Part shown: positions 11,733-21,383 of the stretch, one piece after another | Numbering within the stretch: the first letter of the stretch is position 1 | Layout of the letters: each line of letters opens with the position of its first letter | Virus record (IMG/VR): IMGVR_UViG_3300046167_000074 | Location: 1 to 34,039 of that record | Direction: 5' to 3' (one strand) | Length of the DNA: 34,039 nucleotides | Source of the DNA: a virus | The notes under the pieces: model-generated | The model's database searches: none | What the model was told of the DNA's origin: nothing | Seen by the model: only the letters and a program-made list of their open reading frames with translations | Program-made: the position numbers and the translations under genes

Positions 11733-13006
11733 CGCACATTGAGATTCCTTATGAGCCGAGGGAGTTGCAGTTAAAGCTGCACAATGAGATGTCTAAAAAG
11801 CGTTGGGGCGTTGTTGTTTGCCACCGCCGCTTTGGCAAAACGGTCTGGGCGATCAACCATGTTTTACGCGATGCCTTGATGTCTGGGAAAGAGAACCCCC
11901 GGTATGCCTATATGGCGCCCACCTATCGTCAGGCAAAGAATGTTGCCTGGGATTATATAAAACAGTTTGCTGGCAAGATCCCGAATGTTCGGTTTCACGA
12001 GACTGAATTGCGTTGTGATTTGCCTAACGGCGCGAGAATATCGTTGCTTGGCGCTGAGAATCCAGACAGCTTGCGTGGGATTTATCTTGACGGTTGTGTT
12101 ATGGATGAGGTTGCCGACATGCCTGAGAATGTTTTTCCTGAAGTGTTGAGGCCGGCGTTATCTGATCGCAAGGGTTGGTGTGTGTTTGTCGGGACGCCGA
12201 AGGGTCACAATGCTTTTTTTGATAAGTATGAGGAGGCTTCTTCTAATCCTGATTGGCTGGCTGCGGTTTACAAGGCGAGTGAGACAGGCTTGCTGGACGA
12301 TGAGGAATTGGACGCTGCCAAGTCTATGATGACGCATGACCAGTATCAGCAGGAATTTGAGTGTTCTTGGAATGCGAATGTTCCTGGTGCTGTTTATGGC
12401 AAGGAGATGGAGGTTGCTCAGTTGGATGGGCGGATTTCCAATGTTCCTTATGATCCGAGTGTGCGTGTTGACACCTGGTGGGACTTGGGTGTTGGCGACA
12501 GCACGGCGATATGGTTTACGCAATCGGTTGGTCGTGCTATACATGTGATAGACTTTTACGAGGCCCGTGGTGAGGGGTTGCCTCATTACTGCAAGATTTT
12601 AACGTCTAAGAACTATTTGTATGGCGATCACAATGCGCCGCACGACATTGAGGTTCGGGAGTTGGGGTCAGGTAAGAGCCGGCGTGAGGTTGCTTGGGAC
12701 TTGGGTTTAAACTTTCGGGTTGTTCCTAAGCTGCCGATTGAGGATGGCATACATGCGGCTCAGATGTTGATCCCGCGTTTATGGTTTGACAGGGAGAAGT
12801 GCGGACATGGTTTGGAGTGTTTGCGTCAGTATCATAGAGCGTATAACGAGCGCACTAGGAGCTTTAGGTCTTCGCCTGTCCATGATTGGTCGAGCCATGC
12901 AGCGGATGCTTTTAGGTATTTGGCAGTTGGTTTGCGAGAAAGCAGGGATCGCATGGCGGTTTCTCAGAAAATGGCGGTAATGGAATATGATCCATTTGCG
13001 GCGTGA
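11729..13006 (+). CDS. terL: Terminase large subunit
   Basis: This 425-aa protein packs DNA into the prohead. Its N-terminal ATPase has Walker A at 31-38 (CHRRFGKT), preceded by PYEPRELQLKLHNE, and Walker B at 124-127 (VMDE). The C-terminal RNase H-like nuclease has its acidic residues at D252 (WWDLGVGDSTAIW), D300 (YGDHNAPHD) and D393 (SHAADAFRYLAVG). The length is normal for the Terminase_6 group. The likely start is a TTG shared with the preceding stop; no better ATG exists before Walker A. From here the coding strand becomes markedly G/T-rich, in contrast to the A/C-rich replication genes. The product is intact, with no frame break. Confidence 0.95.
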   Translation: MTHIEIPYEPRELQLKLHNEMSKKRWGVVVCHRRFGKTVWAINHVLRDALMSGKENPRYAYMAPTYRQAKNVAWDYIKQFAGKIPNVRFHETELRCDLPNGARISLLGAENPDSLRGIYLDGCVMDEVADMPENVFPEVLRPALSDRKGWCVFVGTPKGHNAFFDKYEEASSNPDWLAAVYKASETGLLDDEELDAAKSMMTHDQYQQEFECSWNANVPGAVYGKEMEVAQLDGRISNVPYDPSVRVDTWWDLGVGDSTAIWFTQSVGRAIHVIDFYEARGEGLPHYCKILTSKNYLYGDHNAPHDIEVRELGSGKSRREVAWDLGLNFRVVPKLPIEDGIHAAQMLIPRLWFDREKCGHGLECLRQYHRAYNERTRSFRSSPVHDWSSHAADAFRYLAVGLRESRDRMAVSQKMAVMEYDPFAA

Positions 13007-13460
13007 TGTTTGTAGTTACAGTTTAGCTGGTCGCAGTGATGCTGTTTCTATTTTTGAGATGTGCCGTGACTTTCACCAAGAAACTCAATTAAAAGATATT
13101 CCTTTTGATGATGCTGTTTTTGCCGGTCATTTGGCTTGTCTTTACGATGATGACAATTGTTTTTTGGCTGTTGCGAAGCTGAATGGTTCTGTTGCTGGAT
13201 TCATCTCTGGCTGGGTTTCCCAGATGTATTTTTCAAAAACCTTGTCAGCTAAGAATAATTTGTGGTATGTCTTGCCCCAACATCGTGGCAGCATGATTGG
13301 TATTAGGTTATTGAAGATGTTTGAGGCTTGGGCGTCTGACAAGGGCGCGAAGATTTTAGTTGGCGGCACTTCTTCTGGCATTTCGATGTCTAGGTCTAAT
13401 AAGCTAATTGAGCGTTTGGGTTATGAGCCTGTTGGCTCTGAGTATAGAAAGGTTTTGTAA
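12987..13460 (+). CDS. GNAT-family N-acetyltransferase
   Basis: A 157-aa protein with the GNAT fold order: an N-terminal strand-helix (MIHLRRDVCSYSLAGRSDAVSI), central strands (NCFLAVAKLNGSVAGFISGW), then the acetyl-CoA loop region LWYVLPQHRGSMIGIRLLK (about 91-110) and FEAWASDKGAKILVGG, closing with KLIERLGYEPVGSEYRKVL, a typical GNAT end. It would transfer an acetyl group to an unknown amine target. It overlaps the terminase by 20 bases. A GNAT between terminase and portal genes occurs in several marine phages; whether it modifies a virion or host protein is unknown. Confidence 0.8.
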   Translation: MIHLRRDVCSYSLAGRSDAVSIFEMCRDFHQETQLKDIPFDDAVFAGHLACLYDDDNCFLAVAKLNGSVAGFISGWVSQMYFSKTLSAKNNLWYVLPQHRGSMIGIRLLKMFEAWASDKGAKILVGGTSSGISMSRSNKLIERLGYEPVGSEYRKVL

Positions 13461-14038
13461 TGGGCGGTTGTTTTAGTACTCCAGAACCAAAGAGCGGCAA
13501 GAGCAAAGGCGGCGGCGGGAGCGTATCGGAGCTTCCCAAGAACAGCGCCACTGACGATTTTTTGATGGACGTAGGCCTTAAAGAACAGAATGCTGCTTAT
13601 CAGCGAGACCTTGCTGGTAGGCAGGCCAGAGCAAACGCTGCTGTCGAACAAATGATGAAGAGCGACAACGATGATCCTGTTCCTGCGGCAACGACTTCTA
13701 CTACGACAGAAGCGGAGACAGCCGCAGATACAACCACCACGCTTGATACCAAAACTGACACTGCCTTGACGGAAGTTGAAAAGATTAGTCAAGACACGTT
13801 TAGCGGAAACGCTGATTTTGTTGGCACTGCTAGTCCTGCTGCATCTGTTGGCACTGCTGCTGGCGGGGCTGCCCAGGCTGCTGCTGCAAGTGCCACCTCT
13901 GTTGGCCCTGCTGAAGATGAGGCGATTGACCTTATGAAGAAGGGGCGCCGATCAACTATTCTTACGACACCTGGCGGTTTGCTTGGCTCTGGTGAGGAAG
14001 AGAAGAAGACGCGCCGCCGCCGGTCATTGATTGGATAG
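13460..14038 (+). CDS. Low-complexity virion-region protein
   Basis: A 192-aa protein beginning MGGCFSTPEP, with a Gly/Ser-rich start, a helical part (FLMDVGLKEQNAAYQRDLAG), then a long Thr/Ala/Ser-rich disordered region (about 75-150) and a conserved-looking C-terminus (GRRSTILTTPGGLLG ... RRRRSLIG). The C-terminal RRSTILT-GLLG pattern recurs in short proteins just upstream of portal genes in podoviruses. Its role is unknown, probably head-associated. Its start overlaps the GNAT stop by one base (TAATG). Confidence 0.65.
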   Translation: MGGCFSTPEPKSGKSKGGGGSVSELPKNSATDDFLMDVGLKEQNAAYQRDLAGRQARANAAVEQMMKSDNDDPVPAATTSTTTEAETAADTTTTLDTKTDTALTEVEKISQDTFSGNADFVGTASPAASVGTAAGGAAQAAAASATSVGPAEDEAIDLMKKGRRSTILTTPGGLLGSGEEEKKTRRRRSLIG

Positions 14039-14042
14039 AATT

Positions 14043-14258
14043 ATGCTTATTAAGAAAAAGAAACTTAGCAACATTGCAGGGATTATGGGCGGTAATGCCG
14101 CCCAGCCTGCTGCGTTGATGGGGCAATCGACTGTAGATCCTTTGGAGCGCGCGCAGCAAAAGATGGCTGGTCGGACGCAAGGCGGTGCGGTTGAAGGCGT
14201 TAAGGATTCCAAGTCGCGTCCTAAGCGCACACTGATGACAAGTTATGGGATGAAATAA
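14043..14258 (+). CDS. Small basic hypothetical protein upstream of the portal
   Basis: A 71-aa basic protein (MLIKKKKLSNIAGIMGGNAA ... QQKMAGRTQG ... PKRTLMTSYGMK). It ends one base into the portal start (TAATG). The lysine-rich beginning and the position suggest a minor head-associated or DNA-binding protein, unproven. A TTG at 14031 would add four residues but lacks support. Confidence 0.55.
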   Translation: MLIKKKKLSNIAGIMGGNAAQPAALMGQSTVDPLERAQQKMAGRTQGGAVEGVKDSKSRPKRTLMTSYGMK

Positions 14259-15861
14259 TGGCAGAAGTAAAACCTTTAGTCGCTCGGTTAGATAAGCGAT
14301 ACAAGACGTTACAAAGCCAGCGATCCAATTGGGAGTCCCACTGGCAGGAGCTTGCTGATTTTATGCTGCCTCGTAAGGCGGATATTACCAAGAAGCGAAC
14401 CCAGGGCGATAAAAGAACTGATAGGATTTTCGACGGCACGGCTATTCATGCTGTTGAGTTATTGGCGTCTTCGTTGCACGGCATGTTGACTTCGCCAAGT
14501 ACTCCTTGGTTTTCAATGCGTTACCGAGACACTGCCTTGCAGCGTGACGATGCTGCTAATGAGTGGTTGGAAACCTGCATGGATCAGATGTACCAGCACT
14601 TCAATCGGCTCCAACTTCCAGCAAGAGATCCATGAGCTGTATTATGATTTGGTTGTTTTTGGCACGGGGTCTTTTTACGTTGAGTCTGAAGAGGGCGGTT
14701 TGCGTTTTGCGTGCCGCCACATTGCCGAGGTTTGCATAAGCGAAGATCCTTCTGGCCGGGTTGATACTGTTTACCGCAAGTTCAAGCTGACGGCTCGGGC
14801 GATTGCCATGCAGTTCCCTAATGTTAAGATGCCTCGCCAGGTAGAAAAAGACTTGAAGGATGATCCCATACAAGGAGCATCAAGTCATTCATGCTGTTTT
14901 CCCGCGCAACGAGGCGTCTGGAAAGTTAGCCAAGAACAAGCCTGTTGCGTCTGTTTATTATTTGGCTGACAATCGTGAGCTGCTTTCCGAGGGTGGCTTT
15001 GACGAATTTCCGTTTATGTGTCCGCGCTTTGTAAAAGACAGCGTCTCTACTTACGGCAGATCGCCGGCGATGACTGCCTTGCCTGACGTTAAGATGTTGA
15101 ATAAGATGTCTGAAACTACAATCAAGGCGGCTCAAAAGCAGATTGACCCGCCTTTGATGGTTCCAGATGACGGCTTTATGATGCCTGTGCGTACTACACC
15201 AGGCGCGTTAAACTTTTACCGCTCGGGGACACGGGATCGTTTGGAGCCTTTGAACATTGGCGCAAACAATCCTTTGGGCTTGAACATGGAAGAGCAGCGC
15301 CGAAATGCAATCCGTCAAGCTTTTTATGTGGATCAGTTGCTGTTAGGCCAAGGCGCCAACATGACAGCGACTGAGGTATTGCAGAGGAACGAGGAGAAAA
15401 TGCGTTTGCTCGGGCCTGTTTTGGGGCGTTTACAAGCCGAGCTTCTCCAGCCGCTGATCGACCGTTCCTTTGCTTTACTTCTTAGAGCAGGCTTGCTTCC
15501 AGAGCCGCCTGAAGAGCTGCAAGGCCAAAACATTGATATTGAGTACGTTTCTCCGCTTGCCAAAGCTCAGAAGCTTACAGATCTGCAAGCGATGCTGCGC
15601 GGGTTTGAGATCTTGCTGCAAGTTAGTGAGGTTGCGCCTGTTACTGATTACTTGGACGGCGACAAGATGGTTCAGTATTTGGTTGAGACAGCAGGCTTGC
15701 CGGCTCGGGTTATCAGGGGTTCTGATGAGGTTGAGCAGGTTCGCAAGGAGCAGGCCGAGCAGGCCCAGGTTCAGGAGCAGATGCAGCGTGAGATGATGGC
15801 GTCTGAGGCTGCTGGCAATGTTGCGCCTTTGGTTAAGGCCACTCAGGGTGGTGGTCAATGA
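14258..15861 (+). CDS. Portal / head-tail connector protein, two frame breaks
   Basis: Three frames join into one ~533-aa head-tail connector of the T7 gp8 type. N-terminal: LVARLDKRYKTLQSQRSNWE, LPRKADI, DRIFDGTAIHAVELLASSLH, LTSPSTPWF. Middle: SNFQQEIHELYYDLVVFGTG. C-terminal: VIHAVFPR, MTATEVLQRNEEKMRLLGPV, GRLQAELLQPLIDR. The junctions lie near 14615 (AATCGGCTCC) and 14866 (a CCC run), each cured by removing one base; the total of 1604 bases agrees. Twelve copies form the vertex ring through which DNA enters and leaves. The last part, with YVSPLAK then a Gln/Glu-rich helix (VRKEQAEQAQVQEQMQREMM), is typical. Breaks are almost certainly sequencing errors, since the gene is essential. Confidence 0.92.
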
Positions 15862-16067
15862 AGCAAATAGATGATCTGAAGTTAGCTTACCGGCGCACCT
15901 TTAATACAGAGGATGGCGCAAAAGTTTTAAGTGATCTCAAATCCAGGTTTGGATATGAGACAACCACGTTTTCGGACAATCCTTATGAAACTGCATTTAA
16001 TGAAGGTCAGCGCGCAGCGGTGCTGCTGATTGTCCGTATGTTGACCGAAGAGAAGGAAAAACGATGA
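15858..16067 (+). CDS. Bbp19-like small phage protein
   Basis: A 69-aa protein: LAYRRTFNTEDGAKVLSDLK, then FGYETTTFSDNPYETAFNEG, then QRAAVLLIVRMLTEEKE. The pattern of F-T-EG-VL-DL-F, a middle loop, and EGQR-VVL-I is that of the Bbp19 family of small proteins encoded between portal and scaffold genes in podoviruses. Function unknown. It overlaps both the portal stop and the scaffold start by 4 bases (ATGA). Confidence 0.8.
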   Translation: MKQIDDLKLAYRRTFNTEDGAKVLSDLKSRFGYETTTFSDNPYETAFNEGQRAAVLLIVRMLTEEKEKR

Positions 16068-16873
16068 GCGAAGAGGCAATCCAAGACACTGGATCTCAAG
16101 AAGTCGCAGGGGGTGCAGAAGCTGCGCCTGTAGGATTTTTGGACAGTTTACCAGAGGATCTGCGTGGCGAGCCGTCACTGCGGACGTTTACAGACCCAGC
16201 CAGCTTGGCGAAAAGCTATGTGAACGCGCAGCGCATGATTGGCGCTGATAAAATTGCAAAGCCTGGTAAGAGCTGGACAGATGACCAGTACAATGAGTTT
16301 TATAATTCTGTTGGCCGGCCAGAAAGTGCTGACGCTTATGAAATGAACTTAGGCGATGGCATGAACGAAGATGCTATCTCTGGCCTAAAGCAGGCTATGT
16401 GGGAAGCGGGGCTACAGCCTCGGCAGGTAGATCGCATTGCCAGGTTCATCAATGAGACAGGCGAGACATCAAAGGCAGATGCTCAGAGCCGCTCTGAGAG
16501 CGCCGTATATGAGTCAGAGCAAGCTCTGCGGCAAGAGTTCGGCCAAGCGTATGAACAGCGCATAGGAATGGCTCAGAGCGCCGCTAGGACGCTATTGGGC
16601 GAAAAGGGCATGGATATGTTTGAGGATGTGCAGCTTTCGGATGGCCGCATGCTTGGAGATCACCCAGAAGTTATAAAAATGTTTTCTGCCTTGGCAGAGC
16701 AGATTGGAGAAGACAATTTGGTTGGTGAACCAACCGAGCTTGTAATGACTCCAAATGAGGCTCAGTCTCGAATTACAGAGATGACTAGACGGGACGGCCC
16801 ATATTTTGATAAGATGCACCCAGAGCATAGCACATACGTTGAAGAAGTGCTAAGGCTCCGCGAGTATCTTTAG
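16064..16873 (+). CDS. Capsid assembly scaffolding protein
   Basis: A 269-aa, acidic, largely helical protein between portal and capsid genes, the canonical scaffold position. It begins with a disordered Glu/Gly/Ala-rich stretch, then GFLDSLPEDLRGEPSLRTFT and DPASLAKSYVNAQRMIGADK, characteristic of T7-like scaffolds, then WTDDQYNEFYNSVGRP. The C-terminal part (YFDKMHPEHSTYVEEVLRLR) has the charged helix that contacts capsid protein. It guides capsid assembly and leaves before maturation. Intact frame. Confidence 0.88.
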   Translation: MSEEAIQDTGSQEVAGGAEAAPVGFLDSLPEDLRGEPSLRTFTDPASLAKSYVNAQRMIGADKIAKPGKSWTDDQYNEFYNSVGRPESADAYEMNLGDGMNEDAISGLKQAMWEAGLQPRQVDRIARFINETGETSKADAQSRSESAVYESEQALRQEFGQAYEQRIGMAQSAARTLLGEKGMDMFEDVQLSDGRMLGDHPEVIKMFSALAEQIGEDNLVGEPTELVMTPNEAQSRITEMTRRDGPYFDKMHPEHSTYVEEVLRLREYL

Positions 16874-17001
16874 TGGATAACCCTTTGGCCCACGACATCA
16901 AACCTGTGAGACAGGTGGACTAACTGGCCTAAGCAGTAGCACGGCCCCGCCAGGGATAACCAAGCGCAGTAACATTAACTGAACAAAGCTAGGAGGACAT
17001 C

Positions 17002-17868
17002 ATGTCCACACAAGTAACCACAGCTTTCGTCAATCAGTTTTCGTCAAACATCCAGATGCTGTCACAGCAGATGGGTTCCCTGCTGCGTAATGCGGTGGAT
17101 GTCGAAAGCGTAAACGGCGAAAAAGCATTTTTCGATCAAGTTGGAGCAGCCGCTGCTGTTCTTCGTACAACCCGTCACTCAGATACACCGTTGATTGATA
17201 CGCCGCACTCGCGCCGTATGGTCACAATGTCTGATTACGAATATGCTGACCTGATCGACGATCAGGACAAGGTTCGTATGCTTGTCGATCCAACGTCCAC
17301 ATATTCCCGTGCCGCTGCGGCTGCTATGGGTCGGGCTATGGATGACGTTATCATCACTGCGGCTTTGGGCGACTCGCTCACAGGCAAAGATGGCTCGACA
17401 ACTACAGCGTTTGACACAACAAACAATCAAATCGCTGCTGGCGCCGCTGGCTTAACATTGGCGAAATTGATTGAAGCCAAGGAAATCTTGGATTCTGGAA
17501 ATGTTGATCCATCTATCCCACGTTACATTGCTTGTTCGCCTAAGCAGGTCACTGATCTGTTGAACAACACAACTGTAACTTCAAGCGATTACAACACTGT
17601 AAAAGCTTTGGCGATGGGTGAAATCAACACGTTTGTTGGTTTTAACTTCATTGTTTCAAACCGCTTGGGCGTTGACGGTTCTTCTGACCGCCGTTGCTTC
17701 GCATGGGCTGAAGACGGCATCAAAGTCGCTATGGGTAAAGAGCCTACAGCGCGCATTGATGAACGTGCCGACAAGTCTTACGCAACTCAAGTTTACTACT
17801 GCCAAACTCTCGGTGCGACACGCATGGAAGAGTCTAAGGTTGTTGAGCTTTTGTGCGTAGAATCATAA
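17002..17868 (+). CDS. Major capsid protein
   Basis: A 288-aa protein with phage capsid features: TAFVNQFSSNIQMLSQQMGS, then LLRNAVDVESVNGEKAFFDQ, a conserved block with HSDTPLIDTPHSRRMVTM and DYEYADLIDDQDKVRMLVDP, and AMGRAMDDVIITAALGD. The end contains FAWAEDGIKVAMGKEPTARI. These match HK97-fold capsids of T7-like marine podoviruses. No large N-terminal delta domain; the separate scaffold supplies that role. It has the strongest ribosome-binding site in the region (AGGAGGAC, 4 bases before ATG) and a stable hairpin directly after the gene, as expected for a very abundant protein. Confidence 0.92.
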   Translation: MSTQVTTAFVNQFSSNIQMLSQQMGSLLRNAVDVESVNGEKAFFDQVGAAAAVLRTTRHSDTPLIDTPHSRRMVTMSDYEYADLIDDQDKVRMLVDPTSTYSRAAAAAMGRAMDDVIITAALGDSLTGKDGSTTTAFDTTNNQIAAGAAGLTLAKLIEAKEILDSGNVDPSIPRYIACSPKQVTDLLNNTTVTSSDYNTVKALAMGEINTFVGFNFIVSNRLGVDGSSDRRCFAWAEDGIKVAMGKEPTARIDERADKSYATQVYYCQTLGATRMEESKVVELLCVES

Positions 17869-17870
17869 GG

Positions 17871-17898
17871 TTTAAGGGGCGGTTCGCCGCCCCTTAAA
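17871..17898 (+). terminator. Stable hairpin after the capsid gene
   Basis: TTTAAGGGGCGG (17871-17882) pairs perfectly with CCGCCCCTTAAA (17887-17898) around a TTCG loop. Only two Ts follow, so it is probably a partial terminator or an mRNA 3'-protecting stem that raises capsid over downstream genes. Confidence 0.7.
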
Positions 17899-17917
17899 TT
17901 CACATGGAGAGAGCAGA

Positions 17918-18244
17918 ATGCCTGAGTTTGAGCCTTTTGATCCAAGCAAGCACACTGCGATTGATTTGCCTGGTGGCCGCAAAGCCACAGAATATTTGGC
18001 GTCTGAAAAGTCTCCAGAGGGCAAAGCTTGGAACATTCCACAGATATGGTTTGACACAGAAACAGGTAAGCCGAAATTTTTTAAAGGTGACGCGGCCTGG
18101 AACGCTGCTCAAGACTATGAAGAAAGAACAGGAAATAAGTTCCCCAGGTATGACACAATTCCCGATGCAGTTAGTGCTGCAAAGAATAGGTCTAACTCTG
18201 GTGGTGCGTCAAAGAAAAGCCTTATTAATAGGGGTAGCCAATGA
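17918..18244 (+). CDS. Conserved small virion-region protein
   Basis: A 108-aa protein between capsid and tail tube A. It starts MPEFEPFDPSKHTAIDLPGG, has IPQIWFDTETGKPKFFKGD and ends with YDTIPDAVSAAKNRSNSGG, a motif seen in similarly placed proteins of marine podoviruses. Function unknown; probably minor virion or assembly. AGAGAG precedes the ATG. It overlaps the next gene by 4 bases. Confidence 0.7.
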   Translation: MPEFEPFDPSKHTAIDLPGGRKATEYLASEKSPEGKAWNIPQIWFDTETGKPKFFKGDAAWNAAQDYEERTGNKFPRYDTIPDAVSAAKNRSNSGGASKKSLINRGSQ

Positions 18245-18846
18245 CCAGTACGGTTGATATTGCAAACTACGCGCTGAACAGCTTGGGTGCGAACAACATT
18301 TCAAGCTTCGAGGAAAACAGCAAGCCAGCGCGCTTAATCAACCAGAGGTTTGATAGTGTCCGCGACAGCGTGTTTCGTGCGCATCCTTGGAACTGTCTTT
18401 TGCGCCGCGCAGAGCTGGCAAAGGAAAGCGATTCCCCTCCTTTCGGATATGCAAATCAGTTTGCTTTGCCGACAAATCCATACTGCCTTAGAGTTTTGGA
18501 GTTTAGCAACGGAAATTTGTCATACCCGCAGGACAACATGTTTAGCAACACAGGTGGCCCTGTGTTCGTTATTGAGGGGCGAAAGCTGCTTTCTGACGAA
18601 GGCGTTGCCAAAATAAAATATGTTGCTCGGGTCACAGACCCTCAACAGTATGACGCCAATCTGATCGACACTTTGGCAGCGGCTATAGCGTTTGAGGTCA
18701 GTTACGCTATTACTGGCTCCAACAGTGTCAAGCAAATGATGGCGGCAGAATACTCTGACAAATTAAAACAGGCTGCATTTGTTGACGGCACTGAAGGCGC
18801 GCCGCAGCGCCTTGAAGCAAGCGAATTTATTGAGTCGAGGTTCTAA
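18241..18846 (+). CDS. Tail tubular protein A (T7 gp11-like)
   Basis: A 201-aa protein with the family pattern IANYALNSLGANNISSFEEN, then RLINQRFDSVRDSVFRAHPW and AIAFEVSYAIT. The FD-VRD-VLR-HPWN motif (here FDSVRDSVFRAHPWN) is diagnostic of gp11-like adaptor proteins that form the dodecameric ring below the portal. It overlaps neighbours at both ends by 1 to 4 bases. Intact. Confidence 0.92.
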   Translation: MTSTVDIANYALNSLGANNISSFEENSKPARLINQRFDSVRDSVFRAHPWNCLLRRAELAKESDSPPFGYANQFALPTNPYCLRVLEFSNGNLSYPQDNMFSNTGGPVFVIEGRKLLSDEGVAKIKYVARVTDPQQYDANLIDTLAAAIAFEVSYAITGSNSVKQMMAAEYSDKLKQAAFVDGTEGAPQRLEASEFIESRF

Positions 18847-20856
18847 TGGCGCGATCAGCTCCAGCGATTAGCACATTCACAGCCGGTGAGATCTCTCCGC
18901 GCCTTGAGGGGCGCGTTGGAATTGAGAAGTACCGCGAGGGGTTATCTAACCTAACAAACATGGTTGTGCAGCCTCATGGGGGCGTTACGCGCCGCCCAGG
19001 CACAGAATATTTGGGTGAGGTGAAAGACAGCTCAAGCATCACTCGTTTGATACCGTTTGAGTTTAAAACAGCCGACACATATGCACTAGAGTTTGGCGAT
19101 CAGTACATGCGGGTCTTCCGCAATGGTTTGCAAGTTTTGGTTGATAGCGAAAAAAGTGTTTCTTCTATTACGCAGGCAAGCCCCGGCGTTTTTACCAGCT
19201 CTAGCCACGGCCTTAGCGATGGAGATGAAGTTTACCTTTACAACGAAGGTGGCGATATGACCGAGCTAGTCGCTCGAAATTATCTTATTGCTAACTCTAC
19301 ACCTAACACTTTCACCCTCACTGACTTGTTTGGCAATGCAATTGATACGACAAGTTTTACAACTTACACTGGCTCTGGCGTCAGTGTTGACAAATTGTTT
19401 GAGGTTGCAACACCCTACACATCCGCGCAGGTAAGTGATGTGCGTTTCGCACAGTCTGCGGATGTTATGTATTTGGTGCATCCAAGCCACGCTGTCCGCA
19501 CATTATCTCGCACCGATCATAATGCTTGGACGTTTGCCACTCCCACCATTAACGAAAACAACACGCCAGTTCTCACTAGCTCTGACAATTACCCTAGCGT
19601 TGTTACGTTTTTTGAACAGCGGTTGGTTTTTGCGGCAAGTAACAACAATCCTCAGACGTTGTGGTTTTCTAAAAGTGCTGACTATTTAAATTTTCACACT
19701 GGCACTGCTGACAATGACGCTCTGATCTACACTATTGCGTCCAACAAAGTAAACGCAATCCGTTACCTGTCAGCTACTCGAATACTTAACATTGGCACAT
19801 CTGGCGGTGAGTATGTTCTGACAACAACTAATGGTGGGCCTGTGACGCCTACGCAGACAGTGATCCGCAAGTATTCTAACTACGGTTGCATTGACAGCGA
19901 AGTTGTCCAGGTTGCTGACGTTACATTGTTTGCCCAGCGCGGTGCGCGCAAGGTTAGAGAGTTTCGTTATATTGGTGAAGTGGATGTTGCAGGATATGCA
20001 GCTCCAGACATTACAATCCTATCCGAGCATCTGACTGAAGGCGGCATAAAAGAGTTTGCGTACCAACAAGAGCCTGAAAGCATAATCTGGGCGCGCCGCA
20101 CTGATGGCACTCTGCTTGGATTGACCTACCGGCGTGAAGAAGAGATTGTTGCTTGGCACAAGCACATTATCGGCGGAGAGTTTGAGAGCGGTCAGGCTAA
20201 AGTTGAAAGCATCATCACCTTGCCGACAGACAGCGGTGAAGATGAGCTTTACATGATTGTTAAGCGCACGATCAACGGCGTGACCAAGCAGTATGTCGAA
20301 GTGATGAAGGCATTTGACTTTGGCAGCGACACGACCGCTGCTTTCTTTGTGGACAGCGGTTTGGTCTACTCAGGGTCTGCAACCACAACTCTTTCTGGCC
20401 TGTACCACTTAGAGGGTGAAGATCTTTCAATACTAGCCAACGGCGCCACACATGCTGGAAAGACAGTTTCAGGCGGCGGTGTGACGTTAGATTTTCTCCG
20501 CTACAACCGGCGCCGTTGGGTTTGGCTACACCAGTGAAATGCAAACACTGCGCTTAGAGTCTGGATCTCAGGATGGCACTTCCCAAGGCAAGCCAAAGCG
20601 CATACACGACATCACTGTTCGATTCCATGAAACGGTTGGCGCTGAAGTGGGTAGCGACTCAGAAAGTGCGGATAGAATATTTTTCCGCGACAGCTCTATG
20701 AATATGGACGAAGCTGTGCCATTATTCACGGGAGACAAGGAAATCGAGTTTGACGGCGGTTTCGTTGACGGTGATCGCATTTATGTGCGGCAATCACAGC
20801 CCCTGCCAATGACTGTTCTGGCGCTATATCCGCGCATGAACACATTTGATTTGTGA
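18846..20856 (+). CDS. Tail tubular protein B / nozzle (T7 gp12-like), one frame break
   Basis: The first part starts ISTFTAGEISPRLEGRVGIE, then YREGLSNLTNMVVQPHGGVT and RRPGTEYLG, the signature of podovirus stabilisation or nozzle proteins. Further motifs are FEQRLVFAASNNNPQTLWFS and FAQRGARKVREFRY. The frame breaks near 20495 (GATTTTCTCC); removing one base joins VTLDF to SATTGAVGFGYTSEMQ and continues to NTFDL at 20856. The product is about 669 aa. Six copies form the tail tip and bind fibres. The break looks like a sequencing error. Confidence 0.9.
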
Positions 20857-20867
20857 GGTGATTGAGT

Positions 20868-21383
20868 ATGTTTGAGATCTTAACGCTAGGGGCAACAATC
20901 TTTGGTGGTATGAGCGCAAAAAGCTCTGCGAACAAAGCTGCTGCCGCTGCTGCAAGAGTAGGTGAGTTTAACGCTGGCCTAATTGAGCGAGACATTGATC
21001 TACTTGAAAAGCAACGTGAGATTATTAACCGCAATGCAGTTTTGCAGGAGCGCGTTGATCGGTTTCGTTTTAGAGAAGCTCAGGGTTCTGTTGTCGCTCA
21101 GTACAGCGGCGCTGGCATAGACATATCTCACGGCACTCCAATGCGAGTTATGCGTCAGGCTGCGCGAGAGTTTGAATATGACCAAGCTATTAATGACTTT
21201 AATAACACGGTCACAAACATGCAGATCAACGATCAGCAAGAAAGTTCTAGGCTGAGTGCTGAATTGTCACGCATGGAAGGCGGGGCGCAGGCTGCTGGTC
21301 TAAGAGCGCAAGGCACAACTAGCTTGATCCAGAGTTTTGGAACGGCAGGCCGGTTTGCTTCTTCTAGTGGAATGTTCGCATAA
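20868..21383 (+). CDS. Internal virion / ejection protein A (T7 gp14-like)
   Basis: A 171-aa protein. It begins with a hydrophobic, glycine-rich segment (MFEILTLGATIFGGMSAKSS), followed by an Ala-rich helix (NKAAAAAARVGEFNAGLIER) and long helices (RFREAQGSVVAQYSGAGIDI, then SHGTPMRVMRQAAREFEYDQ). This is the pattern of small internal core proteins placed after tail tube B, which are ejected to form the outer-membrane part of the DNA channel. The ATG has GAGGTG 7 bases upstream. Intact. Confidence 0.8.
   Translation: MFEILTLGATIFGGMSAKSSANKAAAAAARVGEFNAGLIERDIDLLEKQREIINRNAVLQERVDRFRFREAQGSVVAQYSGAGIDISHGTPMRVMRQAAREFEYDQAINDFNNTVTNMQINDQQESSRLSAELSRMEGGAQAAGLRAQGTTSLIQSFGTAGRFASSSGMFA

Noticed and set aside
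14544-14969. Separate gene in the middle of the portal
   Set aside because: It is the central part of the connector in a shifted frame; its internal start has no support.
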